This document shows, piece after piece, positions 37,402 to 45,890 of a stretch of 64,000 nucleotides of DNA. Below the pieces are notes generated by a model. That model searched no databases, was not told where the DNA came from, and saw only the letters and a program-made list of their open reading frames with translations. Positions within the stretch are counted from its first letter, which is position 1, and each line of letters begins with the position of its first letter. The DNA comes from Cupriavidus sp. YR651 (GTDB taxonomy: Bacteria > Pseudomonadota > Gammaproteobacteria > Burkholderiales > Burkholderiaceae). The stretch spans positions 558,001-622,000 of the forward strand of contig NZ_FMYZ01000003.1 in the NCBI RefSeq assembly GCF_900101625.1, written 5' to 3'. Position numbers and translations under genes: made by a program.

Positions 37402-38181
37402 ATGCCACGCAAAGCCGCCCAACTTTCCGAAGCCGACAAGCATTCCGCCGAGGGCGGCGCCGTGGCCGTGGATCGGGCGCTGTACGTGCTGTCGGCGTTC
37501 CGCGAGGGCGACGCCACGCTGAGCCTGGCCGAGCTGGCGCAACGCAGCGGGCTCTACAAGAGCACCTTGCTGCGCTTGCTGGCATCGCTGGAGCATGCGC
37601 GGCTGGTGCAGCGGCTGGCCGATGGCCGTTACGGGCTGGGGTCCGAGGTGGCACGCCTGAATGCGGTCTATGCCGCATCGTTCTCGCTGGAGCAGGTGGT
37701 GATGCCGGCGCTGCGCGAGCTGGTGCGCGTCACGCGGGAATCCGCGGCGTTCCACGTCGAGCAGGGCGAACACCGGCTCTGCCTGTATCGCGTGGATTCC
37801 CCGCAGCCCGTGCGCGACCACATCCGCGCGGGCGATCTGCTGCCGCGTCATCGCGGATCGGGCGGGCGCGTGCTGCGGGCATTCTCGGGGGCGCGCGGCG
37901 AGATCTACCAGCGCATTCGCGACGAGGGCGTGATCGCGCTGGTCGGCGATCGCAGCCCCGATATCGCGGGGGTCTCTTCGCCGGTGTTCGGCCCGGCCGG
38001 GGAATTGAAGGGCGCCTTGACGCTGACGTGCCCCACGCCGCGGTTCTCGGAAGCCTTCCGCGATCAGGTGCTCGATGCGGCCAGGGCGCTGACGCGCGCG
38101 CTGGGCGGCACATTCCCGGACGTGGTGCCGGCGGGCACGTCGTCCCCGGGCAGCCAGATGGCGGAGCCTGAGGAGGACTGA
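37402..38181 (+). CDS. IclR-family transcriptional regulator
   Basis: The 259-residue protein has an N-terminal winged helix (about residues 20-80, LSLAELAQRSGLYKSTLLRLLASLE) and a GAF-like IclR effector domain (about 95-245, HVEQGEHRLCLYRVDS, then LPRHRGSGGRVLRAF). It probably controls the divergent MFS transporter and possibly itself. The ATG at 37402 lacks an obvious ribosome-binding site; a TTG at 37324 in the same frame is an alternative start adding 26 residues without homology. Confidence 0.9.
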   Translation: MPRKAAQLSEADKHSAEGGAVAVDRALYVLSAFREGDATLSLAELAQRSGLYKSTLLRLLASLEHARLVQRLADGRYGLGSEVARLNAVYAASFSLEQVVMPALRELVRVTRESAAFHVEQGEHRLCLYRVDSPQPVRDHIRAGDLLPRHRGSGGRVLRAFSGARGEIYQRIRDEGVIALVGDRSPDIAGVSSPVFGPAGELKGALTLTCPTPRFSEAFRDQVLDAARALTRALGGTFPDVVPAGTSSPGSQMAEPEED

Positions 38182-38297
38182 ACCGGCCGGGATTCTCCCG
38201 ATTCGGGCCAGCCAGTTTTCGCCGCAAATTCAGAGCGTTGTGCCCACGCTAACCCGGCTTGTCGGGGGTGCCCCGGCGTAGAAGGCGCGGGCTATCA

Positions 38298-38348
38298 TGC
38301 GGCTTTCTTGCCGCATATTCCCGGCATCCAGACCCGTTAAGGGTTAAC
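38298..38348 (+). other. Hairpin and palindrome between IclR and diguanylate cyclase genes
   Basis: TGCGGC-TTTCTT-GCCGCA (38298-38315) can fold as a small stem, a possible end of the iclR transcript. GTTAAGGGTTAAC (38336-38348) is a short palindrome about 40 nt before the next gene and could be an operator. Neither resembles a known site that I can name. Confidence 0.4.
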
Positions 38349-38387
38349 CGCAATAACGGTAGCCGCCCCCGGTCACTTGAGAGGATT

Positions 38388-39638
38388 TTGATTCCCTTGC
38401 ACCTGGCCCCGCAGACCATTCTGGTCGTCATGATGGTGGTGTTCTCCAGCACGCTGGTCATGGCGGCGGGGCTTGTGCTCGCGCTTCGCAGGAGCGAGGC
38501 CGGGCGGCTGTGGGCATCGGGGCACGTCATCGCCTCCGGCGCGGGGCTGGTGGTGGCGGCCAGCGCGGGTGCCGACTCCCTGCCACTGATCGCGCTGGGC
38601 GCCGGCGCCTATGTCATCGGCCGCCTGGCCATCTACCGTGGCGTGCGGGTCTACTACGGCTTGCCGGAGTACGCCGCGACACTGCGCGGCATCGGCCTGC
38701 TGGTGCTGGCGCTGCTCTTGCTCATGACCGGCCTGTCCAATGGTCGTCAGCTCATTTCCGCCGTGGCGTACAGCGTGCTGGCCGTGGCGTCGCTCAGCAC
38801 CATCGTCACGATGTTGCGCGGCGTGCGTGGGCGTACCAGCATCGGTGGTCCGCTGGTGCTGGCCTCGCACCTCGTGCTGCTGGCCTCGCAGGTGGTGACG
38901 CTGACCTATGTGGCAACGCCGAAAGGGATACCCGGCGTGCCGGTGTTCGTGCAGGCCAGTGGCTCGGTCTGGCCGCTGGCGCCGCTGATTGCCGTGCTGC
39001 TGGGTTTGTTCGGTTTCAGCCTGATGGCGATGGAGCAGATCATCGCCCGCAACGAGAGCGGGGCGCGCCTGGATGCGCTGACCGGCCTGCTCAACCGCGG
39101 GGCGCTGGACATGACCGCCGTCGGCATGGTGGCCCGCTGGCAACGCGACGGCGAAGCGCTGTCCTGCCTGGTCATCGACGTCGATCACTTCAAGCTTGTC
39201 AACGATACCCACGGCCATCATGCGGGGGACAACGTGTTGCGGGAGATCGCCACCGCGCTGGACAATTCGCGTCGCGCCTCGGATATCGCCGCACGCTACG
39301 GCGGCGAGGAATTCTGCATCCTGTGTCCCCACACGGACGAGCATCAGGCCACGGCGCTGGCCAACCGGATCCTGCGCAAGGTGCGCGCCATCGAACTGCC
39401 GGGCAACGGCGGCTACGCCAGCGTGAGCATCGGCGTGGCGCAACTACGCGGCGCGCCCACCAGTCGTGAAGGCCTGTGGCGCAATCTGTTTGCCGATGCC
39501 GATCGCGCGCTCTATACCGCCAAGCAGCGCGGCCGGGATCAATACGTGCTGGGCTCCAGCATGTTGCCCGTGGTGGCGGAGGACGCCGCATCGGAGGCGC
39601 CGGCGCAGGCGGACCTGGACTGCGCGACGCCGGCTTGA
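38388..39638 (+). CDS. Membrane-bound diguanylate cyclase (GGDEF)
   Basis: The protein is about 416 residues if started at the TTG at 38388 (AGAGG just upstream); the first in-frame ATG is 38430. The N-terminal half has about seven hydrophobic segments, a likely sensory membrane domain. The C-terminal GGDEF domain (about residues 225-390) has the active site GGEEF. An RASD inhibitory site lies five residues before it, so it should make c-di-GMP with product feedback. The lack of an ATG start is unusual and the true start is uncertain. It may influence the Pel system, whose genes lie about 14 kb away. Confidence 0.88.
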   Translation: MIPLHLAPQTILVVMMVVFSSTLVMAAGLVLALRRSEAGRLWASGHVIASGAGLVVAASAGADSLPLIALGAGAYVIGRLAIYRGVRVYYGLPEYAATLRGIGLLVLALLLLMTGLSNGRQLISAVAYSVLAVASLSTIVTMLRGVRGRTSIGGPLVLASHLVLLASQVVTLTYVATPKGIPGVPVFVQASGSVWPLAPLIAVLLGLFGFSLMAMEQIIARNESGARLDALTGLLNRGALDMTAVGMVARWQRDGEALSCLVIDVDHFKLVNDTHGHHAGDNVLREIATALDNSRRASDIAARYGGEEFCILCPHTDEHQATALANRILRKVRAIELPGNGGYASVSIGVAQLRGAPTSREGLWRNLFADADRALYTAKQRGRDQYVLGSSMLPVVAEDAASEAPAQADLDCATPA

Positions 39639-39685
39639 TGGCCGCAATGTTGAAACGTCCAGCGCCAACCGGCGGGCGCGCCTTG

Positions 39686-39797
39686 GAGGTTGTTTCAAAA
39701 TGAAGCGAAGCGGTCCTGGCTAGGCGTGCGGCCGCAGACAGTACAAGTGGTACGGCCAGGCCGCGCAACGACGCCAGGATCTTTTTGAAACGACCTC
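39686..39797 (-). repeat. Palindromic mosaic repeat, copy 3 (short form)
   Basis: A 112-bp element in inverted orientation with ends GAGGTNGTTTCAAAA. It has only the conserved core and lacks both modules A and B. It ends at the stop codon of the HutC-type gene: the G of its TAG is the first base of the repeat's GAGG terminus. Confidence 0.9.
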
Positions 39798-40519
39798 TAG
39801 CCCAGTGCTCCCCCGAACCTGTATCGCTTGCCCGGATGCCATAGCACCACGAGGGAAGCCACCGCGTCGCGGGAGAACGTGCGCCGGCGCAGCACCAGCG
39901 CGGGCTCTTCCTCGCCGATGCCAAGCATCTCGGCCACCTCGGCCGTCGGCAGTTGTGCCTCGATCTGGTACTCCACGCGCTGCAGCGGCGCCACGCGCAT
40001 CAGGTGTTCATTCGGCGTGACCGCGCCGAAATCCAGCTCCATATAGCCCGGCGCCAGCGCCGGGTTGACCCAGCGGTCTTCCACCTGGATCGGCGTGTCG
40101 TTCTCGTAGTGCAGGATCAGCGAATGGAACAGGGTGCTGCGCTCGGTCACGTCGAACTGCGTGGCCAGCAGCCGCGTGGCGCGCTGGCGTTCCAGCCGGA
40201 ACAACGCGCTGCGATGCCGATGGCCGCGCGCGCGAATCTCTTCCGCGATGCTGCGGATTTCCACCACCGTGGCCTGGTAGCGTTGCTGCGCCACGAACGT
40301 CCCCGCGCCCTTGCGCCGCACGAGCACCTGCTCGGCCTCCAGCTCATTCAGGGCGCGATTCACCGTCATGCGCGACACGCCGAACTCGGCCGCCAGCCTG
40401 AGTTCCGGCGGAATCGCATCGCCTTCCTGCCAAGTGCCGGCCTCGATCTGTCCCTGCACATAGTTCTTGATGCGCTGGAACGCAGGCGTCGGATCGGGCG
40501 ACGGTTGGGCTGAGGGCAT
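39797..40519 (-). CDS. GntR-family regulator, HutC subfamily
   Basis: The 240-residue protein has a GntR winged helix (about residues 10-75, PPELRLAAEFGVSRMTVNRALNEL split) and a UTRA effector domain (about 90-235, DTPIQVEDRWVNPALAPGY, then LRRRTFSRDAVASLVVLWHPG). It resembles histidine-utilisation repressors, but no hut genes are in the window. It is divergent from a Bug-OCD-PhnD-like run, and two GTCTATACA repeats in the shared region are candidate operators. The ATG at 40519 lies just upstream of the helix-turn-helix domain. Confidence 0.9.
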   Translation of the reverse strand: MPSAQPSPDPTPAFQRIKNYVQGQIEAGTWQEGDAIPPELRLAAEFGVSRMTVNRALNELEAEQVLVRRKGAGTFVAQQRYQATVVEIRSIAEEIRARGHRHRSALFRLERQRATRLLATQFDVTERSTLFHSLILHYENDTPIQVEDRWVNPALAPGYMELDFGAVTPNEHLMRVAPLQRVEYQIEAQLPTAEVAEMLGIGEEEPALVLRRRTFSRDAVASLVVLWHPGKRYRFGGALG

Positions 40520-40701
40520 GCAGGCTCCTGGCGGGCGGATCGTCAGTGTCGATGGGAAAAATGCGAAGGGCGTACGCGGGCCGCTTCGGTGCAATGCGAT
40601 CCACGCCTCGCACGGCAGGGCACCCGTGTGGTGCTGCGCCGCACCATCCGCGTGCGGCTCCGCATCTTATGCGGAAATCGCTTTTCCATCTGCGAAAAGT
40701 T

Positions 40702-40744
40702 GTCTATACAGTAACAGGCGGCGTCGCTAAGATCAGTCTATACA
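40702..40744 (+). promoter_or_regulatory. Paired GTCTATACA candidate operators
   Basis: GTCTATACA occurs at 40702-40710 and again at 40736-40744, starts 34 bp apart. Each resembles half to most of a HutC-type operator (TGTATATACA-like). The intergenic region 40520-40823 holds no gene, so these are the best candidates for control by the divergent GntR/HutC protein. Confidence 0.55.
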
Positions 40745-40823
40745 AGCCAGCCGTGAAGACAAGTGCGCAATGCCGGTCGCGTGGCTGGCATCCAGATCCA
40801 GGCATCAAACCGGGGAGCCCGAA

Positions 40824-41813
40824 GTGAGTCGTCTCGTCTGCAAGCTGGCGTCGGCGTTGCTGTTGCCGCTAGCCGCCCTGTCATGGTCCGCGCGCGTTGC
40901 CGCGCAGTCGGACGCCTATCCCAACAAGCCGGTGCGGATCATCGTGCCGTTTGCCGCTGGCGGTGTGGCCGATGCGCTGCCGCGACTCGTGGGCCAGAAG
41001 CTGTCGGAGAAGTGGGGCAGGTCGGTCGTGGTCGACAACAAGCCCGGCGCGGCCGGCAACATCGGCATGGAGGCCGTCGCCCGCTCGGCCCCGGACGGCT
41101 ACACGCTGGGCCTGGCGCCGGCCGGCAACCTGACCGTCAACCCGATCCTGTTTCCCAAACTCAACTACGACACGCGCGATTTCGTGCCCGTGACGATGCT
41201 GGCCGCATCGCCGAATGTGCTGGTGGTGAATCCCGCGGTGCGTGCGCACTCCCTGAAGGAACTGGTGGCCTACGCCAAGGGGCATCCCGGCGAGCTGAAT
41301 TTCGCGTCGCCCGGCAATGGCAGTGGCGCCCATCTGGCGGGTGAACTGCTGAACCTGGAGGCCGGCATCAAGACCGTGCACGTGCCTTACAACGGCATGG
41401 CCACGGCGTTGAACGATGTGCTGGCCGGCCAGGTGCAGATGATGTTCGGCGGCATTTCCACGGTGCTGCAGCACATCCGCACCGGCAAGCTGGTGCCGCT
41501 GGCCGTGGCGGGCCCGCGCCGGCTGCCGCAGTTGCCGAACGTGCCGACGGTGGCGGAATCCGGCTATCCCGGCTTTGACGTGACGTCGTGGTACGGGCTG
41601 GTGGCGCCAAAGGGCACGCCAGACGCCATCGTGCAGAAGTGGCAGGCCGACGTGGCCACGGTGTTGCGGCAGCCGGACGTGCGCGAAAAGCTCGACGGCC
41701 TGGGCCTCGAGCCCGTGGGCAACAGCGCGCAGGCCTTCGGCGCGACGATCGCCAGCGAAACCACCAAATGGCGCGCGATCGTGCACCGCGCCAACATCCC
41801 CCCGCTGCAGTGA
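40824..41813 (+). CDS. Bug-family (TctC-like) periplasmic solute-binding protein
   Basis: The 329-residue protein is secreted (signal peptide about residues 1-28, cleaved near VAAQ) and has the Bug core: YPNKPVRIIVPFAAGGVADAL, DNKPGAAGNIGMEAVARS and VPYNGMATALNDVLAGQV. Such proteins bind carboxylates, amino acids or similar small anions and often work with TctAB, which is absent here. The GTG at 40824 is preferred because GGGGAG lies about 7 nt upstream and it yields a proper signal peptide. Repeat copy 4 starts at the base after its stop codon. Confidence 0.9.
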   Translation: MSRLVCKLASALLLPLAALSWSARVAAQSDAYPNKPVRIIVPFAAGGVADALPRLVGQKLSEKWGRSVVVDNKPGAAGNIGMEAVARSAPDGYTLGLAPAGNLTVNPILFPKLNYDTRDFVPVTMLAASPNVLVVNPAVRAHSLKELVAYAKGHPGELNFASPGNGSGAHLAGELLNLEAGIKTVHVPYNGMATALNDVLAGQVQMMFGGISTVLQHIRTGKLVPLAVAGPRRLPQLPNVPTVAESGYPGFDVTSWYGLVAPKGTPDAIVQKWQADVATVLRQPDVREKLDGLGLEPVGNSAQAFGATIASETTKWRAIVHRANIPPLQ

Positions 41814-41941
41814 GAGGGGCCGCTTAAAAAAAGATCCTGGCGTCGTTGCCGCATTTGCCACACTCGCTGGTCGTACCACTTGTACTGTCTGCGGCCACGC
41901 GTCTAGCCAGAACCGCTGGCGCTTCATGTTGATAGCGCCTC
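41814..41941 (+). repeat. Palindromic mosaic repeat, copy 4 (intermediate form)
   Basis: A 128-bp element with the conserved core and module A but without module B. Its two ends do not match each other well (GAGGGGCCGCTTAAAA versus GAGGCGCTATCAACAT), unlike the other three copies. It begins directly after the Bug stop codon and ends just before the ribosome-binding site of the next gene, so it sits inside a probable operon. Confidence 0.88.
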
Positions 41942-41958
41942 TAAGGAAGGAGACCCCC

Positions 41959-42963
41959 GTGAAAGAGTTGTACCTGACCTACCTGAATGGCCCCGATGTC
42001 GCGGCGCTGGCGTTGACCGATGCCGAGATTCTCGCGGCCGTGGAACAGGCGCTGGCCGCGCAGGGCCGCCGCGAGACCGTGATCGAGCCGCGCGTGCACC
42101 TGGTGCCGGAATCGTCGGACAAGGGCCATTTCAACGTGCTGCGCGGGTTCATCAAGCCGCTGCACGTGGCCGGCGTGAAGGTGGTCTCCGATTACGTCGA
42201 CAACTACAAGCAGGGCCTGCCTTCCGAGATGGCGCTGCTGAACCTGTTCGATCCCGACAACGGCGTGCCGCTGGCCGTGATCGATGCCACCGCGATCACC
42301 GACATGCGCACGGGCGCGGTCACCGCGCTCGGCGCGAAGCATCTGGCGCGCAAGGGCAGCAAGATCCTCGGGCACGTGGGCGCGCGCGGCACCTCGTACT
42401 GGAATGTGCGGCTGCTGGATTCGCTGTTCGATTTCGACGAGATCCGCGTGCATTCGCGCCGGCCCGAGAGCCGCGACGCCTTTGCCGCACGGCTGACGCG
42501 CGACCTGGGCAAGCCGGTAATCGTCACCGACGACTGGGAATCGTGCGTGCGGGGCGCGGATATCGTCGTGGAGGCGTCGCGCCTGCCCAAGCCCACGCCG
42601 ATGCTGCTGACCGAGTGGATCAAGCCGGGCGCGCTGGTGATTCCCTACGGGACGATGAGCGCCGTGGAACTGTCGCTCACGGACATCATGAGCAAGATGG
42701 TGGTGGATGACTGGGGCCAGTGCCGCAAGGGCCTGCCGTTTGGCGCGCTGCGCCAGCATGTGGACAGCGGGCGGCTGAACGAAGAGAACCTGCACGCGGA
42801 ACTCGGCCAGATCGTGGCGGGCAGCAAGCCGGGGCGCGAGCGCGATGACGAGACGATCCTGTTCTGGCACCGTGGCTTGTCGACCACCGACATCGCCCTG
42901 GGCCATGCCATGCTGACCAAGGCGCGCGCGATGGGCCTGGGCCAGACCTTGCGTTTCGCCTGA
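41959..42963 (+). CDS. Ornithine cyclodeaminase / mu-crystallin family protein
   Basis: The 334-residue cytosolic protein has the OCD-family layout: an N-terminal substrate part (GFIKPLHVAGVKVVSDY, DNYKQGLPSEMALLNLFD) and a Rossmann NAD(P) domain (GHVGARGTSYWNVRLL at about residue 137). Such enzymes deaminate ornithine to proline, or reduce or oxidise imino acids; the substrate here is not known. The GTG at 41959 has AAGGAG 6 nt upstream, downstream of repeat copy 4. It is linked to the Bug gene and the PhnD-like gene, suggesting uptake and conversion of one amino-acid-like compound (inference). Confidence 0.87.
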   Translation: MKELYLTYLNGPDVAALALTDAEILAAVEQALAAQGRRETVIEPRVHLVPESSDKGHFNVLRGFIKPLHVAGVKVVSDYVDNYKQGLPSEMALLNLFDPDNGVPLAVIDATAITDMRTGAVTALGAKHLARKGSKILGHVGARGTSYWNVRLLDSLFDFDEIRVHSRRPESRDAFAARLTRDLGKPVIVTDDWESCVRGADIVVEASRLPKPTPMLLTEWIKPGALVIPYGTMSAVELSLTDIMSKMVVDDWGQCRKGLPFGALRQHVDSGRLNEENLHAELGQIVAGSKPGRERDDETILFWHRGLSTTDIALGHAMLTKARAMGLGQTLRFA

Positions 42964-42975
42964 GCGGGGCTGCGC

Positions 42976-43782
42976 ATGGTTGCCGGCATTGCCTCGTTCC
43001 GCATGTACAACGCCACGCCGGCGGTGGCCGCCGCGTGGCGACGGCTGTTCGTCCAGGTCTTTGCCGACCTGGACTGGCCGGTGCAGGTGGTGCCGCACGC
43101 GTGGCCGGCGTCGCTGACGGTGCTCTGGCAGCGGCGCGACCTGGTCTGCGGCTTCATGTGCGGACTGCCTTTCGCGCAGGGGGGGGCACCCGTGGTGCCG
43201 CTAGTGGCGCCGGTGCCCGCGCCGGCGGTGTACGAGGGCCTCGCGCGCTATCGCAGCGAACTGCTGGTGCGCAGCGAATGCGGATGGCGCACGCTGGAAG
43301 AGACCTTCGGCCATCGCTTTGGCTGGATGGTGCCGCATTCGCAATCGGGCTATCAATCCGCCCGGCTGCTGCTTGCCGATCATGCAAAGGATGGGCGGGC
43401 GCTGTTCTCGGCGTCCGTGGGACCGCTCGATACGCCGATGCGCGTGCTGACGGCGCTGCAGGAGCGGCAGATCGATGTCACGGCGCTCGACAGCTATTTC
43501 CTCGATCTGGTGCGGCGCCACGAGCCGGTGATGCTGGCGGGGCTGGAGACGATCGCCACCACACCGTGGACACCAATTCCGTTGCTGGTGGCATCGGATG
43601 GCTTGCCGGAGGCAGATCTTGCGCGCCTGCGCGACAAGCTGTGCGGCTTGCATGATGACCCACGCTACGCGCCGTGGCTGGATGCCGTGCTGGTCAGCCG
43701 CTTTGCGGTGCCGGATGTACGCGCCTATGACACCCTGCCGCCCGCGGCTGCAGGGGCAGGGCACTATCCGGAAATCCGCTGA
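42976..43782 (+). CDS. PhnD-like protein without signal peptide
   Basis: The 268-residue protein resembles phosphate/phosphonate-type (PhnD) binding folds: IASFRMYNATPAVAAAWRRLF at the start, RSECGWRTLEETFGHRFGWMVPHSQSG in the middle and DVTALDSYFLDLVRRH later. There is no signal peptide or lipobox, so it is probably cytosolic, which is unusual for this family. It starts 12 nt after the OCD-family gene and is likely cotranscribed. It may sense or bind the substrate of that enzyme; this is a guess. Confidence 0.7.
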   Translation: MVAGIASFRMYNATPAVAAAWRRLFVQVFADLDWPVQVVPHAWPASLTVLWQRRDLVCGFMCGLPFAQGGAPVVPLVAPVPAPAVYEGLARYRSELLVRSECGWRTLEETFGHRFGWMVPHSQSGYQSARLLLADHAKDGRALFSASVGPLDTPMRVLTALQERQIDVTALDSYFLDLVRRHEPVMLAGLETIATTPWTPIPLLVASDGLPEADLARLRDKLCGLHDDPRYAPWLDAVLVSRFAVPDVRAYDTLPPAAAGAGHYPEIR

Positions 43783-44619
43783 TCAGTCCTGCGGCGGCAC
43801 GTCCCGTTGCGGCTGGCCGTCGTACGTCCAGATGTACTGGCGCGGGATCGGCCCCTTGTTGCGGCCGCCTTGCTGCGTTTGCTCCCAGGCATGGGACAGG
43901 ATCCCGACCGAGCGCGACAGGCAGAACAGGCCGCGTGCCAGCGGTGCCGGGAAACCCAGCTCGGCGTAGATGACGGCCGTGGCGCCGTCGATATTCATCG
44001 GAATCGGCTTGGCGCGGCCTGCGCCCAGCGCCTGCTCCACGGCGCGGGCGATGTTCGCGTAGCGCCCCGATACCACGCCATCGGCAGCCGCCTGGTCCAC
44101 CAGCGCCAGCAGGCGCGGCGCGCGCGGATCGAGCGGATGGAAGCGATGCCCGAAGCCCGAGACAAACTTGCCGTGCAGGTCGCGATAGTCGCGCAGCGCG
44201 GCGTCCACGGCATCGGCCTGCGTTGCGCCCGCATCGATGCGGCGTGCGATGTCCTGATACAGCTCCACCGCCTGCTCGCCCGCGCCACCGTGCACGTCGC
44301 CGAGCACGTTGACGGCGGACGCCATCGCATTGTTCAGGCCCACGCCGCACGTCGCCGCCATGCGGGCGATGGCGATGCTAGGCGCTTGCGGGCCGTGGTC
44401 CACCGCGGCCATCAGCGCCGCATCCAGCAACTCGCCTTCGCGCTTCGCGGGTAGCTCGCCGCGCAGCATCAGCCAGATCATCTGCGCAAAGGACACGTTG
44501 CCGATCAGTTGCTCGATCGGATAGCCGCGATACCGGATCTCGCCCGGCTTCATATCGATGATCTCGGTGCGCCACCAGTCCTGGGAGGCCTGCTGGCCGG
44601 CGTCAATGGCTTCGCTCAT
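43783..44619 (-). CDS. Citryl-CoA lyase / citrate-synthase-like protein
   Basis: The 278-residue protein is a shortened member of the citrate synthase superfamily. Visible motifs are EIRYRGYPIEQLIGNVSFAQM near the N-terminus, NVLGDVHGGAGEQAVELY with a catalytic-type His, and SGFGHRFHPLDPRAPRLL with the conserved His and Arg. Annotated relatives are called citryl-CoA lyases. With the adjacent CoA-transferase (overlap of 4 nt) it probably activates and cleaves a citrate-like acid. The exact substrate is not known. Confidence 0.82.
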   Translation of the reverse strand: MSEAIDAGQQASQDWWRTEIIDMKPGEIRYRGYPIEQLIGNVSFAQMIWLMLRGELPAKREGELLDAALMAAVDHGPQAPSIAIARMAATCGVGLNNAMASAVNVLGDVHGGAGEQAVELYQDIARRIDAGATQADAVDAALRDYRDLHGKFVSGFGHRFHPLDPRAPRLLALVDQAAADGVVSGRYANIARAVEQALGAGRAKPIPMNIDGATAVIYAELGFPAPLARGLFCLSRSVGILSHAWEQTQQGGRNKGPIPRQYIWTYDGQPQRDVPPQD

Positions 44620-45815
44620 AGTGCGCGCTCCTGTTTCATGGTCTCGATGTCGGCCGCGCCGTAACCCAGCTCGGCAAGGATCTCGTTGGTGTGCTGGCCT
44701 AGTTCGGGCGGCGGCGTATCGACCGACGGCGCTTCATGGTTGACCTTGAAGCCCGTGCGCACCAGCCGGATGTCGCGGCCCACGCCGGGCACGTTGGCAA
44801 AGTGGCCGATCATGCCGCGGTCGCGCACCTGCGGATGCGCGAGCGTATCCGGCACGTTCAGGACCGGACCCGCCGGCACGCCGGCCTCGTTCAGCAGTTG
44901 CCACCATTCGGTGGCGGATTTCGTGGCCAGCTCGGCTTCCAGCGCGGCCGTCAGCGCGGCCCGGTTGGCCAGCCGCGCCTGGCGATCCGCGAAGCGCGGG
45001 TCGGTGGCCAGCTCCGGACGGCCCACCACGCGGCACACGGCCTCGAACTGCTCCTGCTTGTTGGCCGCGATGTTCAGCGGGCCATCGCCCGTGCGGAACG
45101 TGCCGGAGGGGCTCGCGGTCATGTTCTCGTTGCCCATGGGGCTCGGCGCCTTGCCCGCGATCAGGTGGTTGGAGACTACCCATCCCATCGTGGCCAGCGT
45201 GGCCTCCAGCATCGAGACGTCGAGGAAATAGCCTTCGGTGCGTTCGGTGTCGGCCAGCGACGCGGCAATCGCGAACGCCGCCGTGATGCCGCCGATCGTG
45301 TCCGATACCGGATAGCCCACGCGATACGGCGCGGTTTCCGCATCGCCGGTGATGCTCATCACGCCGGACATGCCCTGGATGATCTGGTCATACGCCGGCA
45401 GGTCGGAGAGCGGACCGTCCTGCCCGAAACCCGAGATCGCGCAGTAGATCAGGCGTGGATTGACCTGCTTCAGTTCTTCGTAGCCCAGCCCGAGTCGCGT
45501 CATCACGCCGGGGCGGAAGTTTTCCACCACCACGTCGGCGCTCTGCACGAGCTTGCGGAAGACTTCCTTGCCGCGCGCATGCTTGAAGTTGATCGTGATC
45601 GACCGCTTGCCCGGGTTCTGGGCCAGGAACGAGACCCCCATCAGGCGCTTGTTCAGGTCGGCATCGGCGCCAAGCTGGCGGGCCAGGTCGCCGGTGCCGG
45701 GGGTTTCCACCTTGATGACCTCGGCGCCCATATGCGCCAGCTGGTGGCAGCAGAAGGGGCCGGCCAGCACGTTGGTGAGATCGAGCACGCGGATATTGCG
45801 TAGCGGCTTTTGCAT
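44616..45815 (-). CDS. CaiB/BaiF-family CoA-transferase
   Basis: The 399-residue class III CoA-transferase moves CoA between acids. Family features: VLDLTNVLAGPFCCHQLAHMGAEVIKVE split around residues 9-38, the NPGKRSITINFK segment, VVENFRPGVMTRLGLGYEEL and a catalytic Asp region in LPAYDQIIQGMSG. The ATG at 45815 was chosen because it begins immediately before LRNIRVLDLT. It is coupled to the citryl-CoA-lyase-like gene by a 4-nt overlap and preceded by a Bug gene, forming a probable organic-acid uptake and activation operon. Confidence 0.92.
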   Translation of the reverse strand: MQKPLRNIRVLDLTNVLAGPFCCHQLAHMGAEVIKVETPGTGDLARQLGADADLNKRLMGVSFLAQNPGKRSITINFKHARGKEVFRKLVQSADVVVENFRPGVMTRLGLGYEELKQVNPRLIYCAISGFGQDGPLSDLPAYDQIIQGMSGVMSITGDAETAPYRVGYPVSDTIGGITAAFAIAASLADTERTEGYFLDVSMLEATLATMGWVVSNHLIAGKAPSPMGNENMTASPSGTFRTGDGPLNIAANKQEQFEAVCRVVGRPELATDPRFADRQARLANRAALTAALEAELATKSATEWWQLLNEAGVPAGPVLNVPDTLAHPQVRDRGMIGHFANVPGVGRDIRLVRTGFKVNHEAPSVDTPPPELGQHTNEILAELGYGAADIETMKQERAL

Positions 45816-45890
45816 GAGGGTCCTGCCTTGATGCGGATGTGGGGCTGACCCGGCGCCTGGTCTGGCGCCGGTCTCGCGCTGCGCTGCCAA

